In this document: positions 1 to 9,951 of the stretch, one piece after another
Numbering within the stretch: the stretch's first letter is position 1
How the letters are laid out: every line of letters starts with the position of its first letter
Origin: Pyrenochaeta sp. MPI-SDFR-AT-0127
Lineage: Eukaryota > Ascomycota > Dothideomycetes > Pleosporales > Cucurbitariaceae
DNA: 64,000 nt
Direction of reading: 5' to 3'
Assembly: GCA_020747015.1 (NCBI GenBank)
Contig: JAGTJM010000027.1
Coordinates: 310,001 to 374,000 of the forward strand
Program-made: the position numbers and the translations under genes
The notes under the pieces: model-generated
Seen by the model: only the letters and a program-made list of their open reading frames with translations
What the model was told of the DNA's origin: nothing
Databases searched by the model: none

Positions 1-11
1 AGCTGGCACCA

Positions 12-488
12 ATGATGCTGTACTTGATCCTTGTCCGGCTTGCTAAAGAAGCACGGTCTTGCTGCAATATCACGTCCTTCAGCTTCACTGGCATCTTTCC
101 CTTTGCTACGCACCTCACCACTATTATACGAGCTTTGAGCAGGATTCCAACTTTGAAAAACATATCTGTTCAATTCACTCCAGGGCCAGAAAACAATCTA
201 CTAAACGATCCGAAAAGGGTGGGGAGAGCGCAGTCAAGTGACTACTGGCTCGAGTGGAGTGAGTGTTACAAAGTCATCGCCAGTTATTTGGGTGCCTTTG
301 GCTTCGAAGATGGTGCCAAGTTCCGGACTGAAGATTGTGGTAGCCTCGAGCTGGTGAACGACGTTGGAGAGTATATGGATCTGCTGAGGAAGAGAGGCGT
401 CGGGTGGCGCAAGGAAGGAGCAGGTGTATGGATTAGAGACCATGGGCTTGATCGAGAGGTGACTATGGATGATATTCTGGTTGGATGA
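12..488 (+). CDS. 3' end of a hypothetical fungal protein, cut by the window edge
   Basis: The reading frame is open to the left edge, so the ATG at 12 is probably internal or the gene has upstream exons outside the window. The 158 visible residues start hydrophobic and then become a mixed charged segment rich in Trp, Glu and Asp, ending at a TGA at 486-488. The spacing of hydrophobic residues in the first 60 residues, with a run about ranking of positions (IPTLKNISVQF), resembles the leucine-rich tail of fungal F-box proteins, but no F-box is visible. Function unknown; family assignment is a guess. Confidence 0.45.
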   Translation: MMLYLILVRLAKEARSCCNITSFSFTGIFPFATHLTTIIRALSRIPTLKNISVQFTPGPENNLLNDPKRVGRAQSSDYWLEWSECYKVIASYLGAFGFEDGAKFRTEDCGSLELVNDVGEYMDLLRKRGVGWRKEGAGVWIRDHGLDREVTMDDILVG

Positions 489-2401
489 TCTAACTATAGG
501 GTATGGCCTCGGATGGGGGTCTATCCGATTGATCCCCACCTCTTCTTAGACCTCTTCAGTGAGATTCACATATCCAAACGTATCTACTCCTCTACATCTG
601 AGACCCTTGACACACCATATCCCACTGAAGACCAAGCTCCATACAAGGTTTCACGCGCGAGGTTGAGTACCATGTATCTGATCACAATAAGTTTCGCACT
701 GTACAAGTTCAGTCTCATCATCAACAACAGCCGAGTATGATGTAATCAACAATAATATGCACAAGTAATATTATTTTGCTCCAAGTATTAAGCTGTGCTT
801 GCGTCCGCTTTCTGTCATATGTGAAGTGAAGTCCACCCAGTTTGTCCTACTAATTGCATGTTACAGGGGTTCTGCTTGACATGCTATTCCCTACTGCGAT
901 GTACCTAACCGCTTATTGCGACGAACGTCTAACTCCTTCTGTTATTTCCATTCTCAACTCTTTACTCTCACATGATAAACATATACTCCATCACCTGGAA
1001 GAAGAGTTTATAGACCCATATATAGGGTTCACAACCCCTATCCCGCACTCTCTCAAATCTATATTGACGAAAATGGCGTCATGCACTACATCACATCTAG
1101 TCTGCAAGGCTTCAAAAGCGGGACTAAAGTGGTCATTAGAAATACCGAGATTCTCAAGAACACAGAGACAAGTGCGCGAACACTTTGCGCTCCTACGAGG
1201 AGATGCTGCCGGTTCATTTCGTTATTTAGTCAAGAGTGGTTATAAAGGGGTTGCTTTGAACAAGGACTTTCGATGGATAACGAAGGGAAAGCCGTGTTAT
1301 AGTTTGAGAGAGTATTCCAGGAATATCACAATACTCTACTCCAAACTCCAACCATGAAGACTATGCTTGTCCCATACTAGCAAATGAATATAGTAGATTG
1401 ACAACCCGACGGAATCGAGATATCATCGTCAACCTTTCTGACCTGTATTTCTATCACCGATATACAGCTCTACTTCTACGACTTCCACGCTATCCCAACG
1501 CAACATCCTCGTCCTACGCCCAATTGTCCTTCTTTACATTGAAGAAATTCCACACAGATAAGATCATCCGTCCCCAGCGCTTAGATTCAATCGACCCCCA
1601 AACATGGCATCGAAATGAACTAGTTACCACAATCAAAGAAACAAAGTTCAAGGATTTATTCACACACCCGCCCTTGGTGGTGCTGTTACATCGGTCCCAA
1701 CAGCGAACGCTTCTCCGACATCTCCGGAAAATGCAACAGCGACTGCAAAGCTACTACTCCGTAGCAGTTACATTGACGGGTTAATGGATGCGGAATAGCG
1801 CGACGAGTACATGTGCGACACATTATGGTTACCCTGACTGAATGAAATATTTTAGAAAACTTTCCGTGGAGGCGAATCGATAGTTTGCTTCTGTGTTGTT
1901 GTGTTTCCATGGTTTTGTGCCGCACAATTTTGAGGATTGGTGCGCGGAGAGTGAGTGGGTAGTACAGTTTATTTCACGGCAAAGGGAGTGAGAATATGAG
2001 GTGTGAAATAAAGTATGATTTGAATGCTTGCTCCTCACTTACCTTGTTAGAGGAGCGGTATGCACCTGTTATCGAGCGTGTTGACCCCCACTTGAGATTA
2101 TCAATAACAGAAAGAAGCAAGGGATGTGTTTCTTCGTCCTCGGCACACTGTTGCAAATCAAGATTTGGAGACTTGGTTTAGTTATCTTGTCACAGCAAAT
2201 GACGTGTTATAATCCATTATCAAATCCAATCATGTACATGCGGGACATTGTCATCCCAATCCATTAAATCCTGCCCTTGGGTATACCAACTTTGCACCAA
2301 ATAACGACTTAAGAAATATACATGACTAGTTACACATTAAAAGCAGCGTGGCATGATACATGGCTTGAAAGCATCGAAGCTGGCCAGATCTTTCTTACAA
2401 A
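489..2401. other. Gene-poor stretch with possible decayed coding sequence
   Basis: No convincing intact gene is visible in this 1.9-kb stretch. An open frame at 881-1357 (+, from the ATG at 881) and another at 1398-1784 (+) are separated by stops. The third frame near 1690-1800 also reads as protein-like before hitting stops. This looks like either random open frames or an old broken gene; I cannot name a family. The minus-strand frames are short and overlap one another. Confidence 0.3.
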
Positions 2402-4228
2402 TCAAGTTGTACAAATAATTGCACTCCAGCCTACTGTCCATCGTACACTCCCCATAATGATGACAAGTAGACCCAATGCTACAACAACGCTCAGGGAGCC
2501 GTAGATGTAACCATGCCGTCGTTTCAGAGTGTCAATCTCCAAAATCCAAGTTGAGACGGTTGTCAGCGCACCACAGAACCCGTCCATGATACCCTGAAGA
2601 ACCTGGCAGCTTATAATGCTACCGCCCACAAGCCCGGTGCCACGGAGTTGGACGTGTTGGATATCATACGCCATGCCCAATACTGCGGTGCCGAAGATGT
2701 TGGCGGTAAAAGTGCCTAGCGGGAATGAAGGTATGATGGGGTTGAGGCGGATGGATGCGTAGTAGCGAACAAGGCAGCCGATGGGCGCGAAGACACACGC
2801 AAAGAGCGCTTGGCCGCGCCAGGCGTTGTGAGGTGGGAAGACAGATAACAGGACAGCGCCGAGCCACATGCCCCAGGCCAGGACGGCGATCACGGGGTCG
2901 ATATACCGTCGCGTAAGATGAGAGGAAAGGGTTGGAGTAAGAGGGTCCAGGAGAAGCGCAAGATGTGCACCGACCTTCAACGCAGAGTAGCACACTGTCA
3001 TAGTGATGATGACTGTAGCGCATATTGCCATGAAAGAGTGCCCGCCATTGCGAGCGACGGTAGTGGAGACAGAAGGAATCGGCGTATTCGCTGGATAAGG
3101 GTGGTTGATAGGTGACCGAAGATCGTTTGAAAGTGACAAGAACACGTCTCTGGCAAAACTCGAGAAACTTGTGAAAGAACCACAAAAGCCAGTCGCCAGG
3201 CCAATGTACAATGGTATCGTCTTCTTGATCTTGCTGTGTCTTGCTTTGACTCTGCTCTCACTAGCATGCCGTGCCTCAACAGACGAGACGGGCTTGTCTG
3301 GTGGCTCTGGGACCTGCTCTCCAAGATCGCCCCATTCAGGACGGAATAGCTGCCGATCTTCAGCTAGAAAGCCCATGATAAAGGTTCCAGCCACGTTGGC
3401 CCATAACTCGGAGAAGCTTAGTGGTGCGCCAGGGTAGAAAGTCAGAGCCTGCAGGCCCAAACGCGCCAGTGTGCCCCATATAGCGAAGAAGATCAGGTAG
3501 GATACTGTGTAGAGTTCTGTGGTGTATCTCGAGCGCATCTTTGCCTGGGGTGTGCGTTTCGACTGCTGTGAAGAACCATACACAGAATGCGTAGCTTTCG
3601 CGTCCGTCAGGCTGGGTAGGGCAGTGATGCTCAATTGAGACGTCGAAGCGGCTCTTGATGGTCCTTTGGCGAAGCGATGAGAGCCTTGTCTTGAACGCTG
3701 GGCTCTTGAACCGCGCGATGGTGGGAGGCTGCCATGCTCTCGATCTGGTTGTCTACTTTGCTCTCTTGTCCTGGGCGTCTGGAGTGGCGGTAGCAGCATT
3801 GGCGAATGGGCATTCATGTCATACAGCTGAAGCCAAGACTCGGCGGCTGATAGGTTGTCCGATTCTCTGACATCTTCGGCTCTTGAACTGCGCGCACTGC
3901 GTGATGTGCCTCTACCCGAGCTTCTGCGCTTCTTTCTCGCAGAACTCTCCCCGCCGCTTCTGGTGTAGGGAACATTGGGGGCAGGCGACGAGGATGAAAG
4001 AACATCGCTATCCGCGCGGTCCGACGATGCAGCATAGGGCGCTCTCCCGAGATCCAGCTCGAAGTCGTCCAGACGATGCAGCGTGCTCCGCGAGCGGTGT
4101 GGAATTGGTGGCGGCGCAGACGACTTGTTGGAGTTGAGCGAGGAGCGGTACGAGGAGCGTTGCGCGCTGTAGTGAGTTTCGCGCTTGGAGGGCAGATCCT
4201 CATCTGCGTTATCGTGGTGGTCGGCCAT
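2402..4228 (-). CDS. FEX1: Fluoride export channel (FEX/CrcB family), two-domain eukaryotic type
   Basis: A plasma-membrane channel that lets cytoplasmic fluoride leave the cell. The 608-residue frame has no intron. Residues about 240-300 hold the first CrcB repeat (TARLGLQAL-like start, then ELWANVAGTFIMGFL with the Asn-rich pore motif), followed by TGFCGSFTSFSSF. The second repeat, about residues 455-600, shows GCLVRYYASIRLN, GTFTANIFGTAVLG and GFCGALTTVSTWI. Two fused repeats linked by a membrane helix is the known architecture of eukaryotic FEX proteins. The first ~235 residues are Ser/Arg/Pro-rich, low complexity and probably disordered, making this protein much longer than yeast Fex1 (about 375 residues). 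The start at 4228 is the first ATG of the frame. It diverges from the uracil phosphoribosyltransferase gene. Confidence 0.93.
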   Translation of the reverse strand: MADHHDNADEDLPSKRETHYSAQRSSYRSSLNSNKSSAPPPIPHRSRSTLHRLDDFELDLGRAPYAASSDRADSDVLSSSSPAPNVPYTRSGGESSARKKRRSSGRGTSRSARSSRAEDVRESDNLSAAESWLQLYDMNAHSPMLLPPLQTPRTREQSRQPDREHGSLPPSRGSRAQRSRQGSHRFAKGPSRAASTSQLSITALPSLTDAKATHSVYGSSQQSKRTPQAKMRSRYTTELYTVSYLIFFAIWGTLARLGLQALTFYPGAPLSFSELWANVAGTFIMGFLAEDRQLFRPEWGDLGEQVPEPPDKPVSSVEARHASESRVKARHSKIKKTIPLYIGLATGFCGSFTSFSSFARDVFLSLSNDLRSPINHPYPANTPIPSVSTTVARNGGHSFMAICATVIITMTVCYSALKVGAHLALLLDPLTPTLSSHLTRRYIDPVIAVLAWGMWLGAVLLSVFPPHNAWRGQALFACVFAPIGCLVRYYASIRLNPIIPSFPLGTFTANIFGTAVLGMAYDIQHVQLRGTGLVGGSIISCQVLQGIMDGFCGALTTVSTWILEIDTLKRRHGYIYGSLSVVVALGLLVIIMGSVRWTVGWSAIICTT

Positions 4229-4795
4229 GGGTCACCGTTCCCGCGCAGATCGACGTGCGATGACGCGCAACTTGTTCCGGTGCTCAGTTTCCTGTCGGCT
4301 CGGGAGCGGCTGACAGCATATATACCATGGATCCCCCGACGAAAGCGTCGACTCGAGGGTTTGGGCTCGGGCTCGGTGCAGACTGGCGGGGCAATGTGTG
4401 ACGTTTCAATATCTCCCTTTGAATCCACCGCAGCAGCAGAAGAAACATTAAACTGAATAATGGTCAGCGTGCGACGAATGACGACGTCTCTGCCCTGGGT
4501 TTTCTCCGATTGGCGCGGGCATGGGGGCCTGGCAAGCGTTTCTGCACCGACAGCGCGTGTCTGCCAGGGTGTCTGGGACTCGGAGGCGCCCGAGCGAAGG
4601 GGCGGCGTTATCGGCTGGGGCCTGGGGACTGGGGATTGGGGGGGTCTGGCGGTATCATGCACCTGCCGCATGCAACAAGCTCTAAGCTACACCGACTGGA
4701 ACATTTACTCGCACTCCAGCCCTCGAAAAGAAAATATATATACAAAACCCCACGACTCTCTCGCTGAAGCTGCCGTGTCCTCTCAAAGCGTAACC
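4229..4795. promoter_or_regulatory. Shared divergent promoter region, FEX1 / UPRT
   Basis: This 567-bp gap separates two head-to-head genes and should hold both promoters. A TATA-like run (AAAATATATATAC) lies about 60 bp before the UPRT start, near 4731-4744. The rest is GC-rich with repeated GGGG/CTGGGG tracts near 4615-4645. No operator could be named. Confidence 0.5.
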
Positions 4796-5674
4796 ATGGC
4801 AAACATCAATCTCCCAAGCAACGCTCATGTGTCGACACATCCATGCCTCCAGGCCAAGCTATCGCAGCTCCGGTCGGCCAAGACTGGATCCAGAGATGCA
4901 CAAACACTGGTGCACGAAATAGCCCTCATGGTCGGCTACGAGGCATTGGGTTCGGCCCTGAAGGCACAGCAGCACGGCACAGTACGTTTTATTACTATCC
5001 GTTGCTCCTATGCACCTGGATGGTGGGGAGTGGTAGATGAAGTACCACAACAGACCACATCATAATCATTTCCCCCCAACAGCTCCAATAGTGCCCATAA
5101 CAGTCTCCAAGGGAGCTTCATATGCCCTGTGCTGTAGCCGCTCTGACAATAGCAGGACGAATCACCGCTAGGGTATGCGTACTCGACCATCACAACCTCG
5201 CCGGCTCCCTCGTCCATATCCCTCGTCCCCATCCTGCGCAGCGGCCTCTCCATGGTCCCCGCCCTCCAATCCCTGCTCCCCAGTCCCGTCCCGATCCACC
5301 ACTTGGGCCTCTACCGCGAAAAGTCCACCCTGCAGCCCGTAGAATACTACAACAATCTGCCGTACCACACCGCCTCCTCTGCGGCAGCAGGCGGTAAGCC
5401 GCAACCCGAGCTGGCCATCATTGTGGATCCAGTAATTGCTACAGGTGCGACGGCGTGTGCGGCAATCGATACACTGAGGGATTGGGGCGTGAAGCGCATC
5501 ATTGTCTGTGCAATCCTGGCCACGGAGGAGGGTCTGCAGAAGGCGTGCAGTGAGTGGGAAGAGGGTGTTGAGGTGTGGGTTGGTGGCTGCGATAAGGACG
5601 TCGATGAGAAGGGCATGATCAAGCCTGGACTGGGAGACATTGGTGACAGGCTGTTCTTGACGCTTGGAAAATGA
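4796..5674 (+). CDS. FUR1: Uracil phosphoribosyltransferase
   Basis: Catalyses uracil + PRPP to UMP + pyrophosphate in the cytosolic pyrimidine salvage pathway. Two exons are inferred: 4796-4981 and 5153 (or 5156)-5674, with donor GTACGT at 4982 and acceptor TAG/CAG at 5152/5155; both keep the frame. The spliced protein is about 235 residues. Exon 1 carries the family start (HPCLQAKLSQLRSAKT, then HEIALMVGYEAL). Exon 2 carries TPLG-like SPLGYAYS, LVPILRSGLSMV, the PRPP-binding loop DPVIATGATA and the C-terminal PGLGDIGDR signature. The sequence is closer in style to bacterial-type UPP than to yeast Fur1, which is common in filamentous fungi (inference). Paired head-to-head with FEX1. Confidence 0.92.
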
Positions 5675-5788
5675 GGAGCAGCCCAACGTTGGCTCCATAG
5701 ACGATATCCTTTTAGCGACATCTGAACCTGCCACATCAAGTAATTCAACGCTCAACAGCATCAATACTGGACCTCTTCGATGCCTGCT

Positions 5789-6166
5789 TCAGTTTTCCGC
5801 CTCTTTCTCATCAGCCTCAAAGTACAATCCCCAATGGCCCTTGCATCCAGGGTTGAACCCACTCTCACATCTCGTACATCTACTGCCACTTGCCATGTAC
5901 TCTTCGATGCTCAGGACATACTTGCACCGCCCACACAACACCGCTCTTTCTCCCCTTTGGCTTCGTGGCCATGCCCCAGACTTGTGGGGTTCGCACGCAT
6001 CGTGACAGCTGATGCAGGCATAGAATGTATTGCAGCAGAAGTGTTTGATCGCAATGATGTCGAGGGCAGAGTGCCAGTGTAGGCACTGTGTGAGCGGCGT
6101 CACGGAGAGACCACGGACTACTGGTGATTCTTCTGATTGACTGGACTGCGGACAAGGGCTGGACAT
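5789..6166 (-). CDS. HOT13: CHY-type zinc-finger protein, Hot13-like
   Basis: Hot13 (helper of Tim protein) is a zinc-binding protein of the mitochondrial intermembrane space that keeps Mia40/Erv1 disulfide relay components active. The single-exon frame encodes 125 residues. After a ~25-residue Ser/Gln-rich start comes a CHWHSALDIIAIKHFCCNTF block, then CISCHDACEPH, VLCGRCK, SRCTRCESGFNPGC and GHWGLYF, which follow the Cys/His ligand order of the CHY domain. Size and ligand order match yeast Hot13. No cleavable presequence is obvious, which fits an intermembrane-space import route. It is divergent from TPI1. Function is inferred from family only. Confidence 0.85.
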   Translation of the reverse strand: MSSPCPQSSQSEESPVVRGLSVTPLTQCLHWHSALDIIAIKHFCCNTFYACISCHDACEPHKSGAWPRSQRGERAVLCGRCKYVLSIEEYMASGSRCTRCESGFNPGCKGHWGLYFEADEKEAEN

Positions 6167-6714
6167 GGTGTGACAATGTATACCCGCAAGACTTGGAAGA
6201 TTCGCTGATGTCGGATCCGTAGGGCTGAGCTAACCTGGGAAAGACTCCCGGACGATCAGTGGGTCGTCCTTTTCCGTTTGTTCCTCTATGCGCAGGCGGC
6301 AGACTGGAAGAGATCACGGATTGATGAGTAGAGAGGAGATCTCGTAGTTTGCTCCATACCCTGAAGACGCGACTTGTACAGCGCAGAAACCAGCAAGATT
6401 GTCAGTACCTCGGATTGTCAATACAAAGTTTTCGCAATCTAACAAGGTTCACGTGGGGCCCATATCTCCAATGTTTTACTTTTCTTGACCCACGGCCGTA
6501 ACAGAAGCACGCCCGAAGCTCCCAGTTGTCGCCGAAAACCGCTCAGCTCACCATCTCGTCACTTGCCCCGCCCCCGCCGAGCTCCAAAACATCTGCAAGC
6601 CTCGCTCAGCTCAACAACGCATTGCACCTTCACGACACTCCATACACGCACTCAAAATCCCTTGCAACATCCACACATCACCTTTCAAAGTAATTTCACA
6701 CATCAACCGCCAAA
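6167..6714. promoter_or_regulatory. Divergent promoter region, HOT13 / TPI1
   Basis: A 548-bp gap between head-to-head genes. The TPI1 side is CT- and CA-rich (near 6540-6710), the usual pyrimidine-rich promoter and leader of a highly expressed fungal glycolytic gene. The last bases before the start (CCAAAATGG) fit a fungal start context. No TATA box was seen. Confidence 0.45.
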
Positions 6715-7650
6715 ATGGGTCGCCAATTCTTCGTCGGAGGCAACTTCAAGATGTATGTTACCACCCAGGCCGTGAGTACTTGCTTGACCACCACGAAGAA
6801 ACTAACAATACTAAAGGAACGGCAATATCAAGTCGATCAAGGATATTGTCAAGAACCTCAACGAAGCCAAGCTTGATCCTAATGTCGGTACGTCAATTGC
6901 ACAATCTCAATGGCCGTCATACCATCACTGAGGCAGTCAGAACACTAACACACCGATAGAGGTTGTCATCTCCCCACCAAGTCTTTACCTTCTCCTCACA
7001 CGCGAGCAACTCCGCGACGGCCTCGAGGTAGCTGCACAGAACATCTTCGACAAGCCCAATGGCGCTTTCACTGGCGAGATCTCCGCCGAACAGCTCAAGG
7101 ACAGCGGCATCACCTGGACCATCCTCGGCCACTCTGAGCGCCGCGTTATCCTTCAGGAGGACGACAACTTTGTGGCGAGCAAGACCGAGGCGGCGCTGAA
7201 GTCTGGTCTGAGCGTAATTCTGTGCTGCGGTGAGAGTCTGGAGCAACGCGAGGCGGGTGACACCGTCAAGGTTGTGACCAAGCAATTGAAGGCCGTGGCC
7301 GACAAGGTCAAGGACTGGAGCAAGATTGTCGTTGCTTATGAGCCTATCTGGTGAGTCTCCTACTATTCCTCCATTATCTCTAAGATTCCCTGACGTGTAT
7401 CAGGGCTATTGGCACCGGCAAGGTCGCTACCACCGAGCAGGCGCAAGAGGTCCACGCCGCCATCCGTGAGTGGCTCAAGAAGGAGGTTTCATCCGAGGCC
7501 GCTGAGAAGACCCGTATCCTGTACGGAGGAAGCGTGACCGACAAGAACTCTGGTGAGCTGGCGAAGCAGCCTGATATCGATGGTTTCCTTGTTGGCGGTG
7601 CTAGCTTGAAGCCCGCGTTTGTCGACATCATCAACAGCCAGCAGGCATGA
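6715..7650 (+). CDS. TPI1: Triosephosphate isomerase
   Basis: Interconverts dihydroxyacetone phosphate and glyceraldehyde-3-phosphate in glycolysis and gluconeogenesis. Four exons are inferred: 6715-6752, 6817-6887, 6960-7350 and 7404-7650; all junctions are GT/AG and total 747 nt, giving 248 residues, the normal TPI length. Active-site elements are all present: Asn and Lys in VGGNFKMNG at the exon 1/2 junction, the catalytic His in ILGHSERR, the catalytic Glu in AYEPIWAIGTG (split by intron 3) and the phosphate-binding YGGSV and LVGGASL loops. The first intron splits the Met codon of NFKM-NG. Gene is complete and looks fully functional. Confidence 0.97.
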
Positions 7651-7968
7651 ATGCATGGCAGTGGAGCTCGTCTATAAGGTGCAAAATTGGTTTCCATCCA
7701 TCTCTAGACGCATGAAGTAAAACAATGGCACATTACCTGGTCTGCGGACATACGCAAATTGGAACAGCAGTCTTGATGCCTTTCGAAATGCCTTGTGATT
7801 CAGATACAATATATGTACAATTGCTGTACAAATCCAGTCCAAAGTTACGCCGCCCATGCCCAAGTCTCATACACAGCCTCTTTAATGCTGGTCAACTGGT
7901 CCAGCATCATGTGCCCGAGTACCGTTTGCCTCATGCTTCCAAGCACACCTTCTCGTGCAATGCCCGTC
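7651..7968. other. Convergent 3' region between TPI1 and mL43
   Basis: This 318-bp gap holds the two facing 3' untranslated regions. AT-rich stretches near 7720-7830 (AAAACAATGG, ATACAATATATG) are likely polyadenylation sites. No gene is seen. Confidence 0.4.
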
Positions 7969-8468
7969 CTATATCTTAATCTTCGCCCCATGGAACGGAT
8001 CCCATATGCCCCTCACGCTCTCATTGATACTCGTCACCGGCTTTCCAATCTTCTTATTCTTCTCTCCACTGCTGTCCCTCAGCAGCTCTGCCTTCTCCCG
8101 CACGCCTTCGTTTTGCAGATTCTTCACGCATATCGATCGCTGGGCGCCGTTGATGTAGTTTGCTATAATCACTGGATGTTTTCGTGGTCGCGGCGAGACG
8201 GAGATTTCAATCTGGGGGTTGCGCTTTGCGAAGGCGGGGAGCGAGGATTTGATAAAGGCATTCATGCCCTGGGAGGAGCCCCACCAGTTGCAGTAGTGGA
8301 AGGTGAGGGATTTGCAGGGGAGGATGAAGGCTCCCACGCCATTCTGTAAGGGTATTGTGAGCATTTCGTGCGTATGGAACGACTCTCAATCGCAGGCTGT
8401 TGCAATTGACATGTGCTATGTGAACATACCTGAGACTTTGCGACCGACTTGATGGCCGCGAGAGGCAT
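7969..8468 (-). CDS. MRPL51: Mitochondrial large-subunit ribosomal protein mL43 (MRPL51 family)
   Basis: Structural protein of the mitochondrial large ribosomal subunit. Two exons: 8468-8430 and 8343-7969 (complement), phase 0, 137 residues. The frame opens earlier (ATG at 8609), but family members begin M-x-x-KAI directly before the NGVGAF block, so I chose the ATG at 8468 (MPLAAIKSVAKSQ). Exon 2 begins NGVGAFILPCKSLTFHYCNWWGSS, the start of the L51/S25/CI-B8 thioredoxin-like domain, and ends SVRGIWDPFHGAK, as in yeast Mrpl51 (140 residues). The longer form would add a 47-residue Ala/Ser-rich N-terminus that could serve as a presequence; this cannot be settled from sequence alone. Divergent from U1-70K. 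Confidence 0.9.
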
Positions 8469-8697
8469 GTTGGCGTACAATGGCGACTGGGAGGTTGCAC
8501 TCACCGTGTTGGAGGTGTCCAAAAGTTTGGCGATGCTGGGAGTCACGTGCACCCTTGCGGCCTGCGCTAATGCGCTCCGTGTTGCAGCTCCTCGAAAAGC
8601 ATCGCCCATCTCAGCTTTTTCATCGTCATTCCCTCCACCTTTTCTTTTTCAATTAATTACACCGTCGTCTGGAGCGCAATCCAGAACTCCTCCCACG
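8469..8697. promoter_or_regulatory. Compact divergent promoter, mL43 / U1-70K
   Basis: Only 229 bp separate the chosen mL43 start from the U1-70K start (88 bp if the upstream mL43 ATG at 8609 is used), so the two genes must share regulatory sequence. A CACGTG E-box lies near 8545 (GTCACGTGCACC). A CT-rich and TTTTTC tract at 8628-8660 precedes the U1-70K start. Confidence 0.5.
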
Positions 8698-9951
8698 ATG
8701 ACGCATCTACTCCCCCCGATGCTGCTGAACCTGTTCGCGCCCAGGCCGCCGCTGCGATGGGTTGAACCTGCCGACCACGCGCCGGAGAAGCGCTGCACAC
8801 CCAAGATCTCTGGCGTCGGACAGTATCTGCAGGCAATGAGAGAGTACAAAGACACCGACAACTACGTCCCGACAGACAGCTGGTTGCAGAAGCGCGACCG
8901 CAAGAAGCTCGAGAAGAAGGAAAAGCAGCAGAACCTCCTTTCGGATGGCGTCAAGGATTGTATGGCAGCTCTACCGCGCGCAAGCAACTTGCAACTTGCG
9001 GTTTCTTCTAAACTACATATCACCTACTGACAATCTACAGATAAACCCAGCGAAGACCCTAAGGTTCAAGGCGACGCCTTCAAGACTCTCTTCGTATCCC
9101 GCCTAGCCTATGGTGTCACTTCTGACGACCTTGAACGCGAGTTCGGCCGCTATGGTCCCATTGAACGCATCCGCATTGTCGAAGATATTACAGCACCACC
9201 TGACGCGCCACCTAAAAAACGAAAGCGCGGATACGCCTTTATCGTGTACGAGCGCGAGAAGGATATGAAGGCTGCTTACAAGGAGACTGACGGCATCAAG
9301 ATCAAGGATCGACGCGTCCTTGTTGATGTTGAACGCGGCCGTACTGTATCAGGCTGGCGCCCTCGTCGCTTCGGCGGAGGACTGGGTGGTCGCGGCTACA
9401 CCAAAGGCCCGGCTGCTCGTGGTCCTGGTGGGCCTGGTGGTTTCGGTGCCCCAGCTGGACCTGGAGGTTTTGGAGGCCGTGGAGGTGGGTTTGGCGGCGG
9501 CGGCTTCGGCGGACGAGGCGGTGGTCGCGGCGGTTTCGGTGGCGATCGAGGTGGCTTCCGCGGAGGATTCGGTGGAGGCAGAGGCGGCGGTGGCTATGGG
9601 GGTGGCCGGGGAGGCATCGGCTATGGACCTCCAGACGGCGCGCCTGCTGGCCCTCGTGGTCCTCGTGGTGGCGGCTTTGGCGGTGACCGAAGCGGTGGAG
9701 GTGGGTATGGCGGCGATCGAGGAGGAGGCGGCGGCGGCCGTCACGAAGACAGACGGGGAGGCGGCTTCAACGATAGAGGTTCCAGTGGCGCGAATAATGA
9801 GCCTCTGGGCAGCAGAGATCGATATCGCGACCGTGACGGTGGGTATGGCGGCGATCGAGGAGGCGGCGGCGGCGGCCGAGACGACAGTTCACGGAAACGT
9901 GGGTACGAAGGCGACAGCTACGACGATCCGAGGCAACGAAGGAGATACTAA
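8698..9951 (+). CDS. SNP1: U1 snRNP 70 kDa protein (U1-70K)
   Basis: Binds stem-loop I of U1 snRNA and helps define 5' splice sites. Exons 8698-8959 and 9041-9951 give 390 residues. Residues 1-90 form the U1-70K N-terminal domain (LLNLFAPRPPLRW, then a basic helix KRDRKKLEKKEKQQN). The RRM follows at about 100-185 with RNP2 as LFVSRL and RNP1 as RGYAFIVYE; a short insertion with a PPKKRKR basic patch lies before RNP1. After the conserved linker VERGRTVSGWRPRRFGGGLGGRG, the last ~165 residues are Gly/Arg/Asp repeats with many RGG, GDRGG and YGG units and no RS-rich tail. Intron donor GTATGG is weak but the join (Tyr split) restores the family sequence. Confidence 0.94.

Noticed and set aside
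3814..4671. 285-residue minus-strand frame overlapping the FEX1 start
   Set aside because: It overlaps the FEX1 N-terminal low-complexity region in another frame and has no family features.
8469..8609. Upstream 47-residue extension of mL43
   Set aside because: Family members start just before NGVGAF. It stays possible as a presequence, so it is mentioned but not used.
9349..9744. Ala/Thr-rich minus-strand frame of 131 residues
   Set aside because: Antisense to the Gly-rich repeat of U1-70K; open only because of GGN/GCN codon bias.
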